From: Parasitella parasitica
Lineage: Eukaryota; Mucoromycota; Mucoromycetes; Mucorales; Mucoraceae
Reading direction: 5' to 3'
Length of the DNA: 35,409 bases
Assembly (NCBI GenBank): GCA_025201805.1
Contig: MU619385.1
Span: 37,762-73,170, forward strand
This document shows, piece by piece, positions 21,865-31,262 of this stretch. The notes beneath the pieces were generated by a model. It made no database searches, had not been told where the DNA came from, and was given only the letters and a program-made list of their open reading frames with translations. Numbering within the stretch: position 1 is the first letter of the stretch; every line of letters begins with the position of its first letter. The position numbers were made by a program, and so were the translations under genes.

Positions 21865-23802
21865 CTAAAAAACTTTTACGCCAGACACAGCCAAACTTTC
21901 CAACTCTTTGCATTTGATAAAAATGAGAGAGTCATTAGCAAATCCAGCTGTGTATTCGGTCTCTTGATAAGTTTCACAATCTATGCTGTTCATGTATTTG
22001 TAGTTTTTGGTATTTCCAGTTCCTGTTGTAACGACAATTGTGTGATATCCGCCTGGATTAAGCAGTAAATGCGAATGAAGGACGCGGCTCATGTTTAATT
22101 CCAAGTGCCCTAATTTTGTTTCATTGAGGTCGATCTCGATCTGGTAAACTTGCAGAGAAGAGGACGAAATAAAAGTACATCCATCCAGTATCAAAGTGTC
22201 AACTTCTGGTAACTTTGATGTCATCCCAGAGAACACATTGGGATAAAAGAGAGACTTTGTGAATATTAATTCAGCAATGCTTGTATATTTAGTCTGCTCG
22301 TCGTCTTCCTGACTAGGACAATTGGGGAAAACCATCTTGTCCAAATGAACTGTAGTGCCAGTCTTGTTGTTCGCCATGGATCTAACATTGCTAAAAATGG
22401 CCCAGCTTCTGTCTCCAAACTTTTTCCTGAAAAAATACTCAAGTTCGTCGTTTAACGTAAAATCAAAAGATTGAAGAATACTATCAGATTCCAAAAGATG
22501 CTGTGTATTCAAAAATCGGATGACATCAAACGAATATGGCTGGATGCATTTAACGATTTCCTGGAGGGATGCTTTCTCAAGAAACTCTTTAGTGTGTTTA
22601 ATGCCGAATAGACGAATACGCGAATTATTCCGCTTCATTTCAATGATGAAGTCCTCACTTTTCTTGGATTCTGGGTCTCTCATGTGCAAGATAAATTCAG
22701 TCAAGAGGTTACTATTTTGCTTTGCGAGGCGTTTTGTTACTGCGGTTGACAGATTAGCACACATTTTGATTTGCTGCAAGTAGGTTTGGGGGAGGAATTC
22801 ATATAAGCTGATATCATAATTCTGAAGACTAGCGCAAAGGCTTTTCATCTCTTCCCACCATTGTTTATATTCTTGCTTTTCCTTAATAAGGTCGGAGACA
22901 CCTGTGGTTATTACCAGTGTGTTCAAAGCAGCCAGTTTTTTTGCAAGATATTGAATGGAGGTGACAGAAAGTGAAGGATTGTTCAGTATAAGCTTCTCTA
23001 TGCTGTAGTTCGAACACATATTTCCCGTGAGGGTGTGATTGAGTGAAAACTTGCAGTCTTCAAGTTCCAATGAATGCGTTGTTTGAGGGCATTCATCTAT
23101 AAGGGCATTCAATTCAGTGGTAAGAGAACCGGTAACCAACGAACCACAAAGTTTCAAGTACTCCAATCTTGTGAATTCATGCAAGTGGCCTTTCAAGCAA
23201 AGAAAATCAGCATCTTTGCTTATCTCTTGCGATTTATGATAAGGAAACAATCGAAGCTTGGTTAAGGAACTCTTGAACCTTATAGCAAGAGCTGTATATT
23301 GAGGCTTGTCTTCTGTAGTCCATGCATCCGAGGCTGAGAAGGCCTTTAAGCGCTTGAAATGGTTGTCGGCTACTGCCTCAAGTCGTTTCCAAATAAATGG
23401 TGATTCAAAATCAGGCGATGTTGGACTACCAAGTGATTCAATGTTTGGACAGCCCTGTAAGATGGCGTCGAGTGTGTTCACTACACCTTTGGGAAATTCA
23501 TTTTTCAGAGAGCTATATTCAAATTTAGAGTCTGTATAAAACTCGATATTCTTCACGAGAACACCAATCTCTGGTGATGCTACAAGTGTGGCAAAGAAAG
23601 GGGCAATGCTACCTGGTGGCAAATAAACGTTCGTGTATAACGCCTCTTGTGCTGATCTTACCCAACCCTTGCAAACGAGCTGACACTGGTAAAGCATGCG
23701 AGTACTTTCTCTCCAATTTGTCGCATATTTAAGCTGTTCAAATATAATCTGTAAAATCTCACTTGGGAGCTGATTAAGGTTTTTTGATTCAGACATAACC
23801 AT
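21865..23802 (-). CDS. F-box protein
   Basis: Intronless ORF of 645 residues (643 if the third codon ATG is used). The F-box is at residues about 10-60: LNQLPSEILQIIFEQLKY, then LYQCQLVCKGWVRSAQEALY. This is the Skp1-binding module of SCF ubiquitin ligases. The remainder is a long helical/leucine-rich region with irregular LRR-like segments (LEYLKLCGSL, LEKLILNNPSLSV-like, VDTLILDGCTF), presumably the substrate-binding part. Large families of such intronless F-box/LRR proteins are common in Mucorales and evolve quickly, so no individual substrate can be assigned. No transmembrane segment is seen. Confidence 0.85.
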   Translation of the reverse strand: MVMSESKNLNQLPSEILQIIFEQLKYATNWRESTRMLYQCQLVCKGWVRSAQEALYTNVYLPPGSIAPFFATLVASPEIGVLVKNIEFYTDSKFEYSSLKNEFPKGVVNTLDAILQGCPNIESLGSPTSPDFESPFIWKRLEAVADNHFKRLKAFSASDAWTTEDKPQYTALAIRFKSSLTKLRLFPYHKSQEISKDADFLCLKGHLHEFTRLEYLKLCGSLVTGSLTTELNALIDECPQTTHSLELEDCKFSLNHTLTGNMCSNYSIEKLILNNPSLSVTSIQYLAKKLAALNTLVITTGVSDLIKEKQEYKQWWEEMKSLCASLQNYDISLYEFLPQTYLQQIKMCANLSTAVTKRLAKQNSNLLTEFILHMRDPESKKSEDFIIEMKRNNSRIRLFGIKHTKEFLEKASLQEIVKCIQPYSFDVIRFLNTQHLLESDSILQSFDFTLNDELEYFFRKKFGDRSWAIFSNVRSMANNKTGTTVHLDKMVFPNCPSQEDDEQTKYTSIAELIFTKSLFYPNVFSGMTSKLPEVDTLILDGCTFISSSSLQVYQIEIDLNETKLGHLELNMSRVLHSHLLLNPGGYHTIVVTTGTGNTKNYKYMNSIDCETYQETEYTAGFANDSLIFIKCKELESLAVSGVKVF

Positions 23803-24456
23803 CGTAATTAAGGTGTAGCAGAACTAGGTTTTCTATTACAAAAGAAAAAAATTTCAGTTGGAGGAAATCTAGCTCTTAAATATACATGACTATAACCCCT
23901 TCCGATGGCCTATTATCTATACTATGCATTTACAGCAATAAAAGCTCGTTGTTGCTAAATGCACTCATTGTCTGGTTTAAACTATGCATTTGTCATTGCT
24001 GCAACGCCATAAATGATTTCATTGTATACTGCATCTAATAAAATTATTTCAACAAAGATGTTAAATTAAAGGAGCAGAAGTCGGTTGTACATCAATCAAC
24101 ATCGGAATAAGTAGATTAATGCTGTTGATGGCACATGTTACTAATGGATTTCGGCTAAAATTTATTCTATAGGGTATCATAATAACTGGAATTGAGACGA
24201 ATGGAAATATTTTTTAGACGAATGGGAATTTGATTTAGTTTTTTTCTGGACGAATCAAGACGTTTCCGAAGCGAAAGCGAATAATGTGATAAATGCTCTC
24301 AGAGCTACGCTTTATTTTTAATGTAAATAAGATAAACCAATAAAACCCCTTTTTCCCTTATATTTGACCAGATGTTCGAAGCTAATTTGACCAATTTTAT
24401 GAACGTTTAATATTGAGCTGATCAGCTTTTGACTTTTTATCTTTTAAATTTTCCAA
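23803..24456. other. Intergenic region leading into the mobile element
   Basis: AT-rich DNA. At 24194-24255 the motif GACGAAT occurs three times (TGAGACGAATGG, TTAGACGAATGG, CTGGACGAATCA), possibly subterminal repeats of the element that follows. The left boundary of the element could not be fixed because no terminal inverted repeat was recognised. Confidence 0.4.
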
Positions 24457-25186
24457 ATGAATTTCTTTCGCGAAGACGGTAGAGGTGGAATAGTGGACGA
24501 GTCTGGCAATGAAGCAGCTGCTTTTGTTGTAGACCCGTCATTCAGACTGACAAGTTTGACAAACTTGCATAAATATATCAAAAATAAAAAAGTAACAGTT
24601 GAGGAAGAACCGAAAGACACTGATATGCAAGAAGCACCTACAAAAAATGCAAGGCTATCAGAGTACAATGTTTACACCACCGAAGACCGATTGCGATACT
24701 TCTTTTTTATTCAGGAAAAACTTATGAAACTAGCAGAAGCTGCAAAACTGGCTAATGTTGATTATGAAACTGCTCGAAAATGGAAAGCAGTTTACAAAAA
24801 AGATCCAGAGCACAACATCCCTTTTAAAAAAACAAACCGCACTTCTATCTGTCATAAAAGTAAGCTAACCGAGAGCCATAAGGAACATATCACCTCCTTC
24901 TTTGATGAAAACCCATCCGCAGTCATCCAAGACGCAGTGGAAGATTTAACGAGAAGCTTTGAAGGCTTAGAAATTAAGAAGAGTAGAGTTGCTGAGTTCA
25001 TGAAAGAAGAGTGCAACCTGAGCATAAAAGTTGTTACTCGCCATCCTCAGGCAAGAAACAGCAAAACAACTTTGGAGGCCCGTGCCAAATGGGTTGCTTT
25101 TTATGCAAAACTTTGTCTTTCTTGACGAGGCAGGTTTTGACATTAATATGCGTCGTTCAAGAGCTTGGTCAAAACGTGATACCGTA
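24457..25186 (+). pseudogene. Tc1/mariner (IS630-type) transposase, broken
   Basis: The ORF 24457-25125 (222 codons) has an acidic N-terminus and then a helix-turn-helix DNA-binding region (KLAEAAKLANVDYETARKWK, residues about 88-108). A second HTH-like region follows, with KKSRVAEFMKEECNLSIKVV. The frame then stops at 25125. The start of the catalytic domain, FVFLDEAGFDINMRRSRAWS, continues in another frame from about 25110 to 25170; the Asp of LDEAG is the first residue of the DDE/D triad. Roughly ten residues between the two parts appear to be missing, and everything after AWSKRDT, including the other two acidic residues, is absent before Fanzor-like sequence begins. The enzyme would normally cut and paste the element by its terminal repeats. 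This copy cannot be active. Confidence 0.85.
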
Positions 25187-25200
25187 TTCAGATCCCACTA

Positions 25201-26991
25201 TAATACTATCGTATACCATAAACAAATTGAAAGCGGTACATCGCAATGCTTGGCGGAGGCATATACAGAGCTTGCTACTAGTTATCACAATAACACAGTA
25301 GAATACTTTGAATCACGTTTTATGTATTTTTTGTATTACCGTATTCAATGTATTTTTATGGTAAGTAATGGACATATATGAATTGTACTTTTTTTTCTAA
25401 AAGCAGTTATAGTCAATGGATCCTCAAACTCTTAAAAAAAACTGCTAAAGATTACTGCTATCAATATATATGCCAAGGCGAACCAACATGGCCAAACAAT
25501 GTAGTTTTATCAGCAAATTTAACTGAAGAGATATTAAGAGACCGTATAAATCAAGAATGTGAAACAATACGAGCCCTCATTAATCAACAAATATCACTTG
25601 TCACTCTATCCTTTGCTCCTGAAAGAGCATATAAATGTCTTGAACATATTTTGAACCAATACGAAGATGAACACTCTCAGCATCATCCTTTCGATGTTTG
25701 GCGTCTTCCTCTTCCAAGATTGTTTGCTATTTTACCAAAGCCCTCAGTACACTGGCGATTTGTAACCATTAGTGCCAACGCACTCTCTCCTTTTGTGAGG
25801 GAACCATTGCCAAGGGGTTATTCCAATCAACTTAAGTTATTTCAAAAAGTTTTCAATTTTAATGTATTGAAAAAGGTATACAAAAGGTAGGATAATTTCG
25901 TTGGAATATAATTAAGAAAAATATATTAGCTAACTTTGGATATATATAGAATAGAGGACTTAATGCCTAACGAAGAAAATAGAGTGCTGTTTGGTAATGT
26001 TGTCAAATCTTATTTTACAGAAGGAAATTTGGCGAAAACGAAGATGATGCATTGATAAGAAACCATGATTTGGGTGTTCCCAATATTATAGGCCGAGTTT
26101 CCTAGATCCTGGTAGAAAAAGTGTCTATACGGCTGCCATGGGTTTAGATCAAAACAAACATGAAATAAGGCGCTGTTCAATAAAAGAATACTATCATTTA
26201 ACAGGGTCTACAGTGTACGCAAAGAAGTTACAACAATTGAAGGACGCAGCAGGTATCACTGCAATCGAGTCTGCTACTCCCACAGCGAAAACTGCTAGAA
26301 ATATTTCTTTTTTACGGTTTTCATACTGCTAAGCCTCGGTTTAATTTGTATCAAGGAAAACAAAGGGCTCCTGAAATGATGGTCAACATGCTTGTACACG
26401 GCGGTGCCAAGTACAATAAGAAAAAGCGGTTTAAAAAGAAGAACAAGAAAGACAAAATAAAAAGCGGTTGCAAAAAAAACAAAAAAAGAAAGGAAAGAAT
26501 AGACAGCAACAATACAAAAGGTGAATTTGCAATTACAGTTTTATGTGGCAGTAAAAACCTACTAATTTTTTTATATACTTTTTACTAGGAGAAAAAAGTG
26601 GAAGCCATCAAAATTTGTTGAAGAAGATAAATCAAAAGTACCGCTCATTGTATTTGGAAACGGCATGTTTGGCAAAGATGTGGTAAAGTTGAAAGGCTTA
26701 CGTTGTGGTGCTGTTGGAGTTCTGTGGAGGTGCCTTAAGAAAAGAGAAGCTGCTGGAGATCTTCTGGTTGTGCCTATTGATGAATTCCTTACCTCTCAAA
26801 TATGCAACTCTTGTAAAAGTAGAACGATGATAAAACACCCTGATGTCAAAGGCAATAATGTACTTGTCTGTACAACTTGTAATACACTTTGGCAAAGAGA
26901 CATCAGCGCATCAAAAAACATGATGTTTATATCTCTTTCTGTTTGGAATGGCCGTGGAATTCCTGAAGCCTTCAGAAGGAACAACTTCTAG
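25201..26991 (+). pseudogene. Fanzor (eukaryotic TnpB-like RNA-guided nuclease), frame-disrupted
   Basis: The C-terminal third is clear: FGNGMFGKDVVKLKGLRCG, then the RuvC-II Glu in VVPIDEFLTS, a zinc finger ICNSC...VCTTC, and the RuvC-III Asp in LWQRDISASKN, ending VWNGRGIPEAFRR (26612-26991). The RuvC-I Asp is in FLDPGRKSVYTAAMGLDQ (about 26099-26152). The N-terminal wedge region is at 25378-25890 (FVTISANALSPFVREPLPRG, ending FNFNVLKKVYKR), with an upstream block near 25200-25360. Likely GT-AG introns lie at about 25361-25410, 25888-25950 and 26544-26587, the last with a TACTAAT branch site. Frame is lost at three short homopolymers: A8 at 25434-25441, T3 near 26098 and T6 near 26310. Known Fanzors use an omega RNA made from the element's right end to cut DNA. 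Catalytic residues are present, but the ORF is broken. Confidence 0.85.
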
Positions 26992-27045
26992 ACTTCACCT
27001 ACCTCAATCGCCGTAATAAACACGGTTTCCCGTAATACGGATTTA
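26941..27045 (+). ncRNA. Candidate omega-RNA / right-end structured region
   Basis: The 3' end of the Fanzor ORF and the sequence just after it contain consecutive palindromes: CTGAAG-C-CTTCAG (26963-26975), CCGT...ACGG (27011-27025) and CCGTA-A-TACGG (27030-27040). CCGTAATA occurs twice. In TnpB and Fanzor systems the guide RNA is transcribed from this position. No expression or folding evidence exists here, so this is a placement-based proposal. Confidence 0.35.
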
Positions 27046-27436
27046 GATTATTGCAGGTTAAAGCCACTATTCAATATATATAGGTTTTTTTTTGCATTTG
27101 TAAATTCTTCATATATGTAAACAAGTTGGATCAATTGGCTCGATAATATTGAGCTCACGCTACTTGCAAGAAGGCAAACATGTACTTTACAACACAAATT
27201 ACGTGTGAGCACCGCCTCGTTGGAAAAAAAAAAGCGGGGTGAAATGGAAGGCCGCAAATTAACTTGATCTGCAGTGAACTGATTCGGGGCAAGTCTGGAG
27301 TGCACATAAGTGTAACAGCTTAGATTATAGATAAAGCCATTTTCTTTATCAACTCTTTGAGAGGCATTTTAAGGGCAAGAGCTATCATATCAAGGAGGGC
27401 GTATAAAGTTTTCTATAAAAGGAAGGTTATGGAAAG

Positions 27437-27443
27437 TGACTCA
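27437..27443. promoter_or_regulatory. Gcn4/CPC1-type site TGACTCA
   Basis: A perfect palindromic TGACTCA lies 343 bp upstream of the asparagine synthetase ATG. This is the binding site of bZIP factors Gcn4/CPC1 that mediate general amino acid control in fungi. Its position before an amino acid biosynthesis gene supports function, although a 7-bp match can arise by chance. Confidence 0.5.
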
Positions 27444-27702
27444 TGATGGGCAACCCAAACGGTGGTACCACCATAGATAACAAAAGCCGCCAGCATCATA
27501 AAGACGTATATCGTGATAAACACAAGTGTGCATTAGATCATTAATGGCCTTCAAGATGTGACATTGCTGTCATGTAGTGAATTGGTGCGAAATAAATACA
27601 CAACACTGTGTCTAATGTTGCCTTCAATGTGGTTTGCAATGGCTACACGATAAAACAAGGTTATGATTTAAACAACGCAGATCTCTTCTTGTGATTGATT
27701 TC

Positions 27703-27710
27703 TATATAAA
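27703..27710 (+). promoter_or_regulatory. TATA box of asparagine synthetase
   Basis: TATATAAA, 77 bp before the ATG at 27780 and followed by a pyrimidine-rich stretch (27735-27760), as expected for a fungal core promoter. Confidence 0.55.
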
Positions 27711-27779
27711 TCAACGTAAACTCATTTGGCACATTTCTTCTTTTTCTTCTAATTTTGTTTTTTATAAAAAGAAATAAAA

Positions 27780-29663
27780 ATGTGTGGTATCTTTGCTGTC
27801 TACAACTATCAAGGTGATATTGAGGCCTATCGTCAACGGGCTTTGTATCTCTCCAAAAAGTAAGTATTGAATGTCATGGGTGGACATGAATTGTTAATGC
27901 TGTGTATATGCAGGATCAGACATCGTGGGCCTGATTGGTCTGGATGCTATACTGTTAATAAACACATTTTATGTCATGAGCGTCTTGCCATTGTTGGTGT
28001 TGGTAAGTAAACTCACTAGTGTTAATGCTAAGAGAGCAGAAAGCTAAATTGCATGTAGGATCGGGTGCTCAACCTATTGTCAGCGAGGATGAAGATATTA
28101 TCCTCAGTGTCAACGGTGAAATTTACAACCACAGGCAATTGAGACAAGATTTAAAAGGACAACATCACTTCAAGACTGAGTCTGACTGCGAAGTGATTAT
28201 GCACATGTACAAGGAACAAGACAAGGACCTGGTCCAGAACCTGGATGGCTTCTTTTCGTTTGTTCTTTTGGACAAGAAGCGTAACCGTATCATTGCTGCT
28301 CGCGATCCTATTGGTATCACTACCCTTTACTATGGTTGGAACTCCAAGATGCCCGAGACCATATATTTTGCCTCTGAACTCAAATCACTCAACGAGGACT
28401 GCGACAAGATCTTGGCCTTCCCTCCTGGCCATGTTTATGACTCTGATACTAAGGAAACTACTCGATGGTTCAGCCCCACTTGGTGGGATGGAGACAAGAT
28501 CCCTAGCAACCCCGTCGATTATACCAAGTTAAGAGAATCACTCGAAAAAGCTGTTCGCAAAAGATTGATGGCAGAAGTTCCATATGGTGTCTTGTTGAGC
28601 GGCGGCCTTGATTCTAGTTTGATCGCTGCTATTGCTGCTCGTGAGACAGAAAAGATCGCCGCAGGTATGAAAGGCACCGAAAATGACGACTTTGATCAGA
28701 GTAAGTTTTAAACAGTGTTATTTGGTTGCATGTTGGGTATTGATTGGTTCCATCTCTCTTCTTTGTTTAGGCGGACCTGCTTTGTGGCCTCGTCTTCACT
28801 CCTTCTCTATCGGCCTCCCGGGTTCGCCCGATCTGATTGCTGCTCGTGAGGTTGCAAAGCATCTAGGCACTGTCCACCATGAATACACCTTTACCATTCA
28901 AGAAGCATTGGATGCTGTCAGCGATGTGATCTACCATCTCGAGACTTATGACGTTACTACTATCCGCGCTTCTACCCCCATGTACCTCTTGTCTCGCAAG
29001 ATCAAGGCTTTAGGTGTCAAAATGGTTTTATCTGGCGAAGGTGCTGACGAAGTCTTTGGAGGCTACCTTTATTTCCATGATGCCCCCGACAAGGAGTCAT
29101 TCCACACTGAAACTGTCAACCGTGTCAAGAATTTGCATACTTCTGATTGTCTTCGTGCCAACAAATCTACCATGGCCTGGGGTGTTGAGGCTCGTGTTCC
29201 TTTCTTGGACAAGAGCTTTTTAGAAATCGCCATGAACATTGATCCTTCTGAGAAGGTTCCTGATAGATCTATTGGTAAGATGGAAAAATACATTGTTCGT
29301 AAAGCGTTCGATACTTCTGACGATCCTTCCGCCAAACCTTACTTGCCCAAGGAAATCCTATGGCGTCAAAAGGAGCAGTTCTCGGATGGTGTTGGCTATA
29401 GCTGGATTGATAGTCTCAAGCAAGTAAGTGAAAACAAGGTGTCTGACGAGGACTTTGCTCAAGCTTCGAGCAAATGGGTCAAGGATGTTCCTACAACAAA
29501 AGAGGCATACATGTATCGTCTCATGTTTGATCAATGGTATCCTCAAGAAGCTTGCACTGCCTCTGTAGTGAGATGGATTCCCAGAGCTGATTGGGGTTGT
29601 CCCGAAGACCCTTCTGGCCGTGCTCAGAAGGTTCATGAACAAGCTTATGAAGTCAAAAAATAA
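27780..29663 (+). CDS. ASN1: Asparagine synthetase, glutamine-hydrolysing
   Basis: Four exons (27780-27859, 27914-28002, 28059-28700, 28771-29663) give 567 residues, close to yeast Asn1/Asn2. The start is certain because the mature N-terminus must be Met-Cys: [13 protein letters not shown] supplies Cys2, the nucleophile of the class II glutamine amidotransferase domain. [22 protein letters not shown] and the ammonia-channel region follow. The synthetase domain carries the pyrophosphate loop [10 protein letters not shown] near residue 270, and the blocks [15 protein letters not shown]-like ([18 protein letters not shown]) and [12 protein letters not shown]. The enzyme converts aspartate, glutamine and ATP to asparagine, glutamate, AMP and PPi in the cytosol. 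Likely control by general amino acid control is suggested by an upstream TGACTCA. Codon use is GC-richer than its neighbours, typical of a highly expressed gene. Confidence 0.97.
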
Positions 29664-30149
29664 GTGCGTGCCCTTTTTTCCCTTGTATAAAAACTGTATC
29701 ATACATTTCGTTCGTTTTTCCCTATTATCAGTAAGCTTCAATATAACTATTTTGTTGAAATAATACAAGTTTATAAACTGTGCATTAGCGATAAAACGGT
29801 TGGCTCTGTCAATTTGTCAAAATGCACATGATCTGCCAAAAGTTTGTTTTTTTATTACTTGAATCATTGCACAGCCCCTTTTGCTGGTTAAAATGCGATA
29901 GATACATGTCAAACCAAGCCTCTGGTTTTCGTTTTATGAAGATACTTTGGTAGGTGTTTCATTGTTTCAATTTATGTTGATAAATTGCAAAGAATCTCTA
30001 CGTGAATCTACACATTTTAGAAGAATGTCTAGATTCAGAGCATAATAACTCTATCGTATTCAAATGTATAGTTAAAGAGATAAAGGGTCAGAAAATTTTC
30101 ATAAGGTGATGGTATTTATAAAGTACAAGGGAGAGATAAAGAATAATGC
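29664..30149. other. Convergent intergenic region
   Basis: 3' flanks of asparagine synthetase (plus) and the GATA factor (minus). AT-rich, with no coding or RNA signal seen. Confidence 0.45.
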
Positions 30150-31262
30150 TCAAGGTAAGAATGATGGAACAGCAGGCACGGGAGGCAGCGTTCTCGGTGA
30201 AGAGCAAAATGAAATTGGAGGTAAACGATGCGAGCGATTTGAGAGGGGTGAGATAATATTCAATGGAGTTGAAACAGGTGAAGGATTTGAGAGCGTTGGG
30301 GAATGAGCTAAAGATAGCAGAGATCTAGCTGCTTGATGTTCCTGAGGCTGTTTAGGTTGTCTGCTGTCAGGGTATTTGCTGCACCTAAAACAAAGTTGAT
30401 CTGGTGGGATAGGATTTGCGATGGCGTTATCTACATTCTGCAACATGGCAACAGTCTTGGATAACTGAGCAGTTAGACGACTAACTTGGCTTTGTAAACT
30501 GTTTCTATACTCTCTTTGGGCGTCAATCGTGTTTGCACATGCATGAATGTCGTTTAAAGAACTAGTAGGGTCTTGTATGTAGTGATTCTTATGGGCATAA
30601 GAAGCTGGTGGAGTAGATGAAAGTGAGTAAAGAGGGGGTAATACAAATGCCTGATGTGGGTGATAAGATGGGGATGAGCTTGATGAGTTTGGGTTAGAAT
30701 TATTTACATTATGTTGGGGAGATGCTATCGATGGAATCAATGATGGTGGATCTAATGGAATGGTATTATTACTGATAGAGTCGCTATGATAGTCGACTTG
30801 TCTATTGCTGGGTGATAATGATCTTCTCCGCCCTCTTCTAGACACATCTTGTATGTCCAAATTTTCCTCTATTCCGACCACACTCGATCTTCTACTGCTT
30901 TCTTGATTCATCTTTTCTTGTGCTGCCTTTTCGTTTGCAGAGCATCTCTTTCTTCTTTTGATGACAGTTCTCATCATTGTGGCTGGTCGATGAACCAGAT
31001 GTAGTTTGTAGTATAGTCCACATGCATTGCAGATTGTCTTTCCACTGGCATCTCTTCTCCATAAGGGTGTGGTTGTTGTTTCGCAGTTGGCACACACTGT
31101 GATGCCCGTCTGTTCATCTTCTTGTTGTGTCACAGCTGCCTCCATTACTGTCATTGACCCTTTATCATTCCCCTTGTCTTCATCTGTCCAAGGTGGTGTG
31201 GGAGATGTCAACATGCGCTCTTCCTCTTTAATGTCCATTTTCTCTAGTAATTGTATAGTCAT
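30150..31262 (-). CDS. GATA-type zinc-finger transcription factor
   Basis: Intronless ORF of 370 residues. The single GATA finger lies at residues about 56-110: [15 protein letters not shown], then [19 protein letters not shown] and the basic tail VIKRRKR, giving C-x2-C-x17-C-x2-C. The TPLWRR and HLVHRP sequence is of the fungal class IV type (nitrogen, iron or light regulators). A Ser/Pro/Asn-rich linker follows. A C-terminal coiled coil (residues about 240-280; [20 protein letters not shown]) leads to [10 protein letters not shown]. One finger plus a C-terminal coiled coil recalls iron-responsive factors such as SreA/Urbs1, but those normally have two fingers and a cysteine-rich linker, so a nitrogen-type role is as likely. 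The start at the first ATG could shift to MDIKEEE eight codons later. Confidence 0.9.
   Translation of the reverse strand: MTIQLLEKMDIKEEERMLTSPTPPWTDEDKGNDKGSMTVMEAAVTQQEDEQTGITVCANCETTTTPLWRRDASGKTICNACGLYYKLHLVHRPATMMRTVIKRRKRCSANEKAAQEKMNQESSRRSSVVGIEENLDIQDVSRRGRRRSLSPSNRQVDYHSDSISNNTIPLDPPSLIPSIASPQHNVNNSNPNSSSSSPSYHPHQAFVLPPLYSLSSTPPASYAHKNHYIQDPTSSLNDIHACANTIDAQREYRNSLQSQVSRLTAQLSKTVAMLQNVDNAIANPIPPDQLCFRCSKYPDSRQPKQPQEHQAARSLLSLAHSPTLSNPSPVSTPLNIISPLSNRSHRLPPISFCSSPRTLPPVPAVPSFLP

Larger units (their letters stand above)
24194..27045 (+). mobile_element. Decayed transposase-Fanzor composite element
   Basis: A Tc1/mariner (IS630-type) transposase fragment (24457 to about 25180) is followed on the same strand by a Fanzor gene (about 25200-26991) and then by palindromic sequence (27011-27040). 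Fanzor1 proteins are known passengers of several eukaryotic DNA-transposon families, so this pairing fits an existing class of element. Boundaries are approximate: the left one is set at the first GACGAAT repeat, the right one just after the palindromes. No target-site duplication was identified. Several frameshifts indicate an inactive copy. Confidence 0.75.
26992..27779. other. Intergenic region with ASN1 promoter
   Basis: This contains the right end of the mobile element, an AT-rich stretch and the asparagine synthetase promoter. ORFs on the minus strand here (27048-27305) show no domain and look like chance. Confidence 0.45.

Noticed and set aside
26398-26510. Lys-rich stretch (poly-Lys) in the Fanzor region considered as an independent gene
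   Set aside because: It lies between RuvC-I and RuvC-II in the expected order and is continuous with them apart from one homopolymer shift, so it is part of the Fanzor protein.
27048-27305. 85-codon minus-strand ORF between the Fanzor element and ASN1
   Set aside because: Low-complexity hydrophobic translation without a domain; it overlaps the element end and a promoter region.
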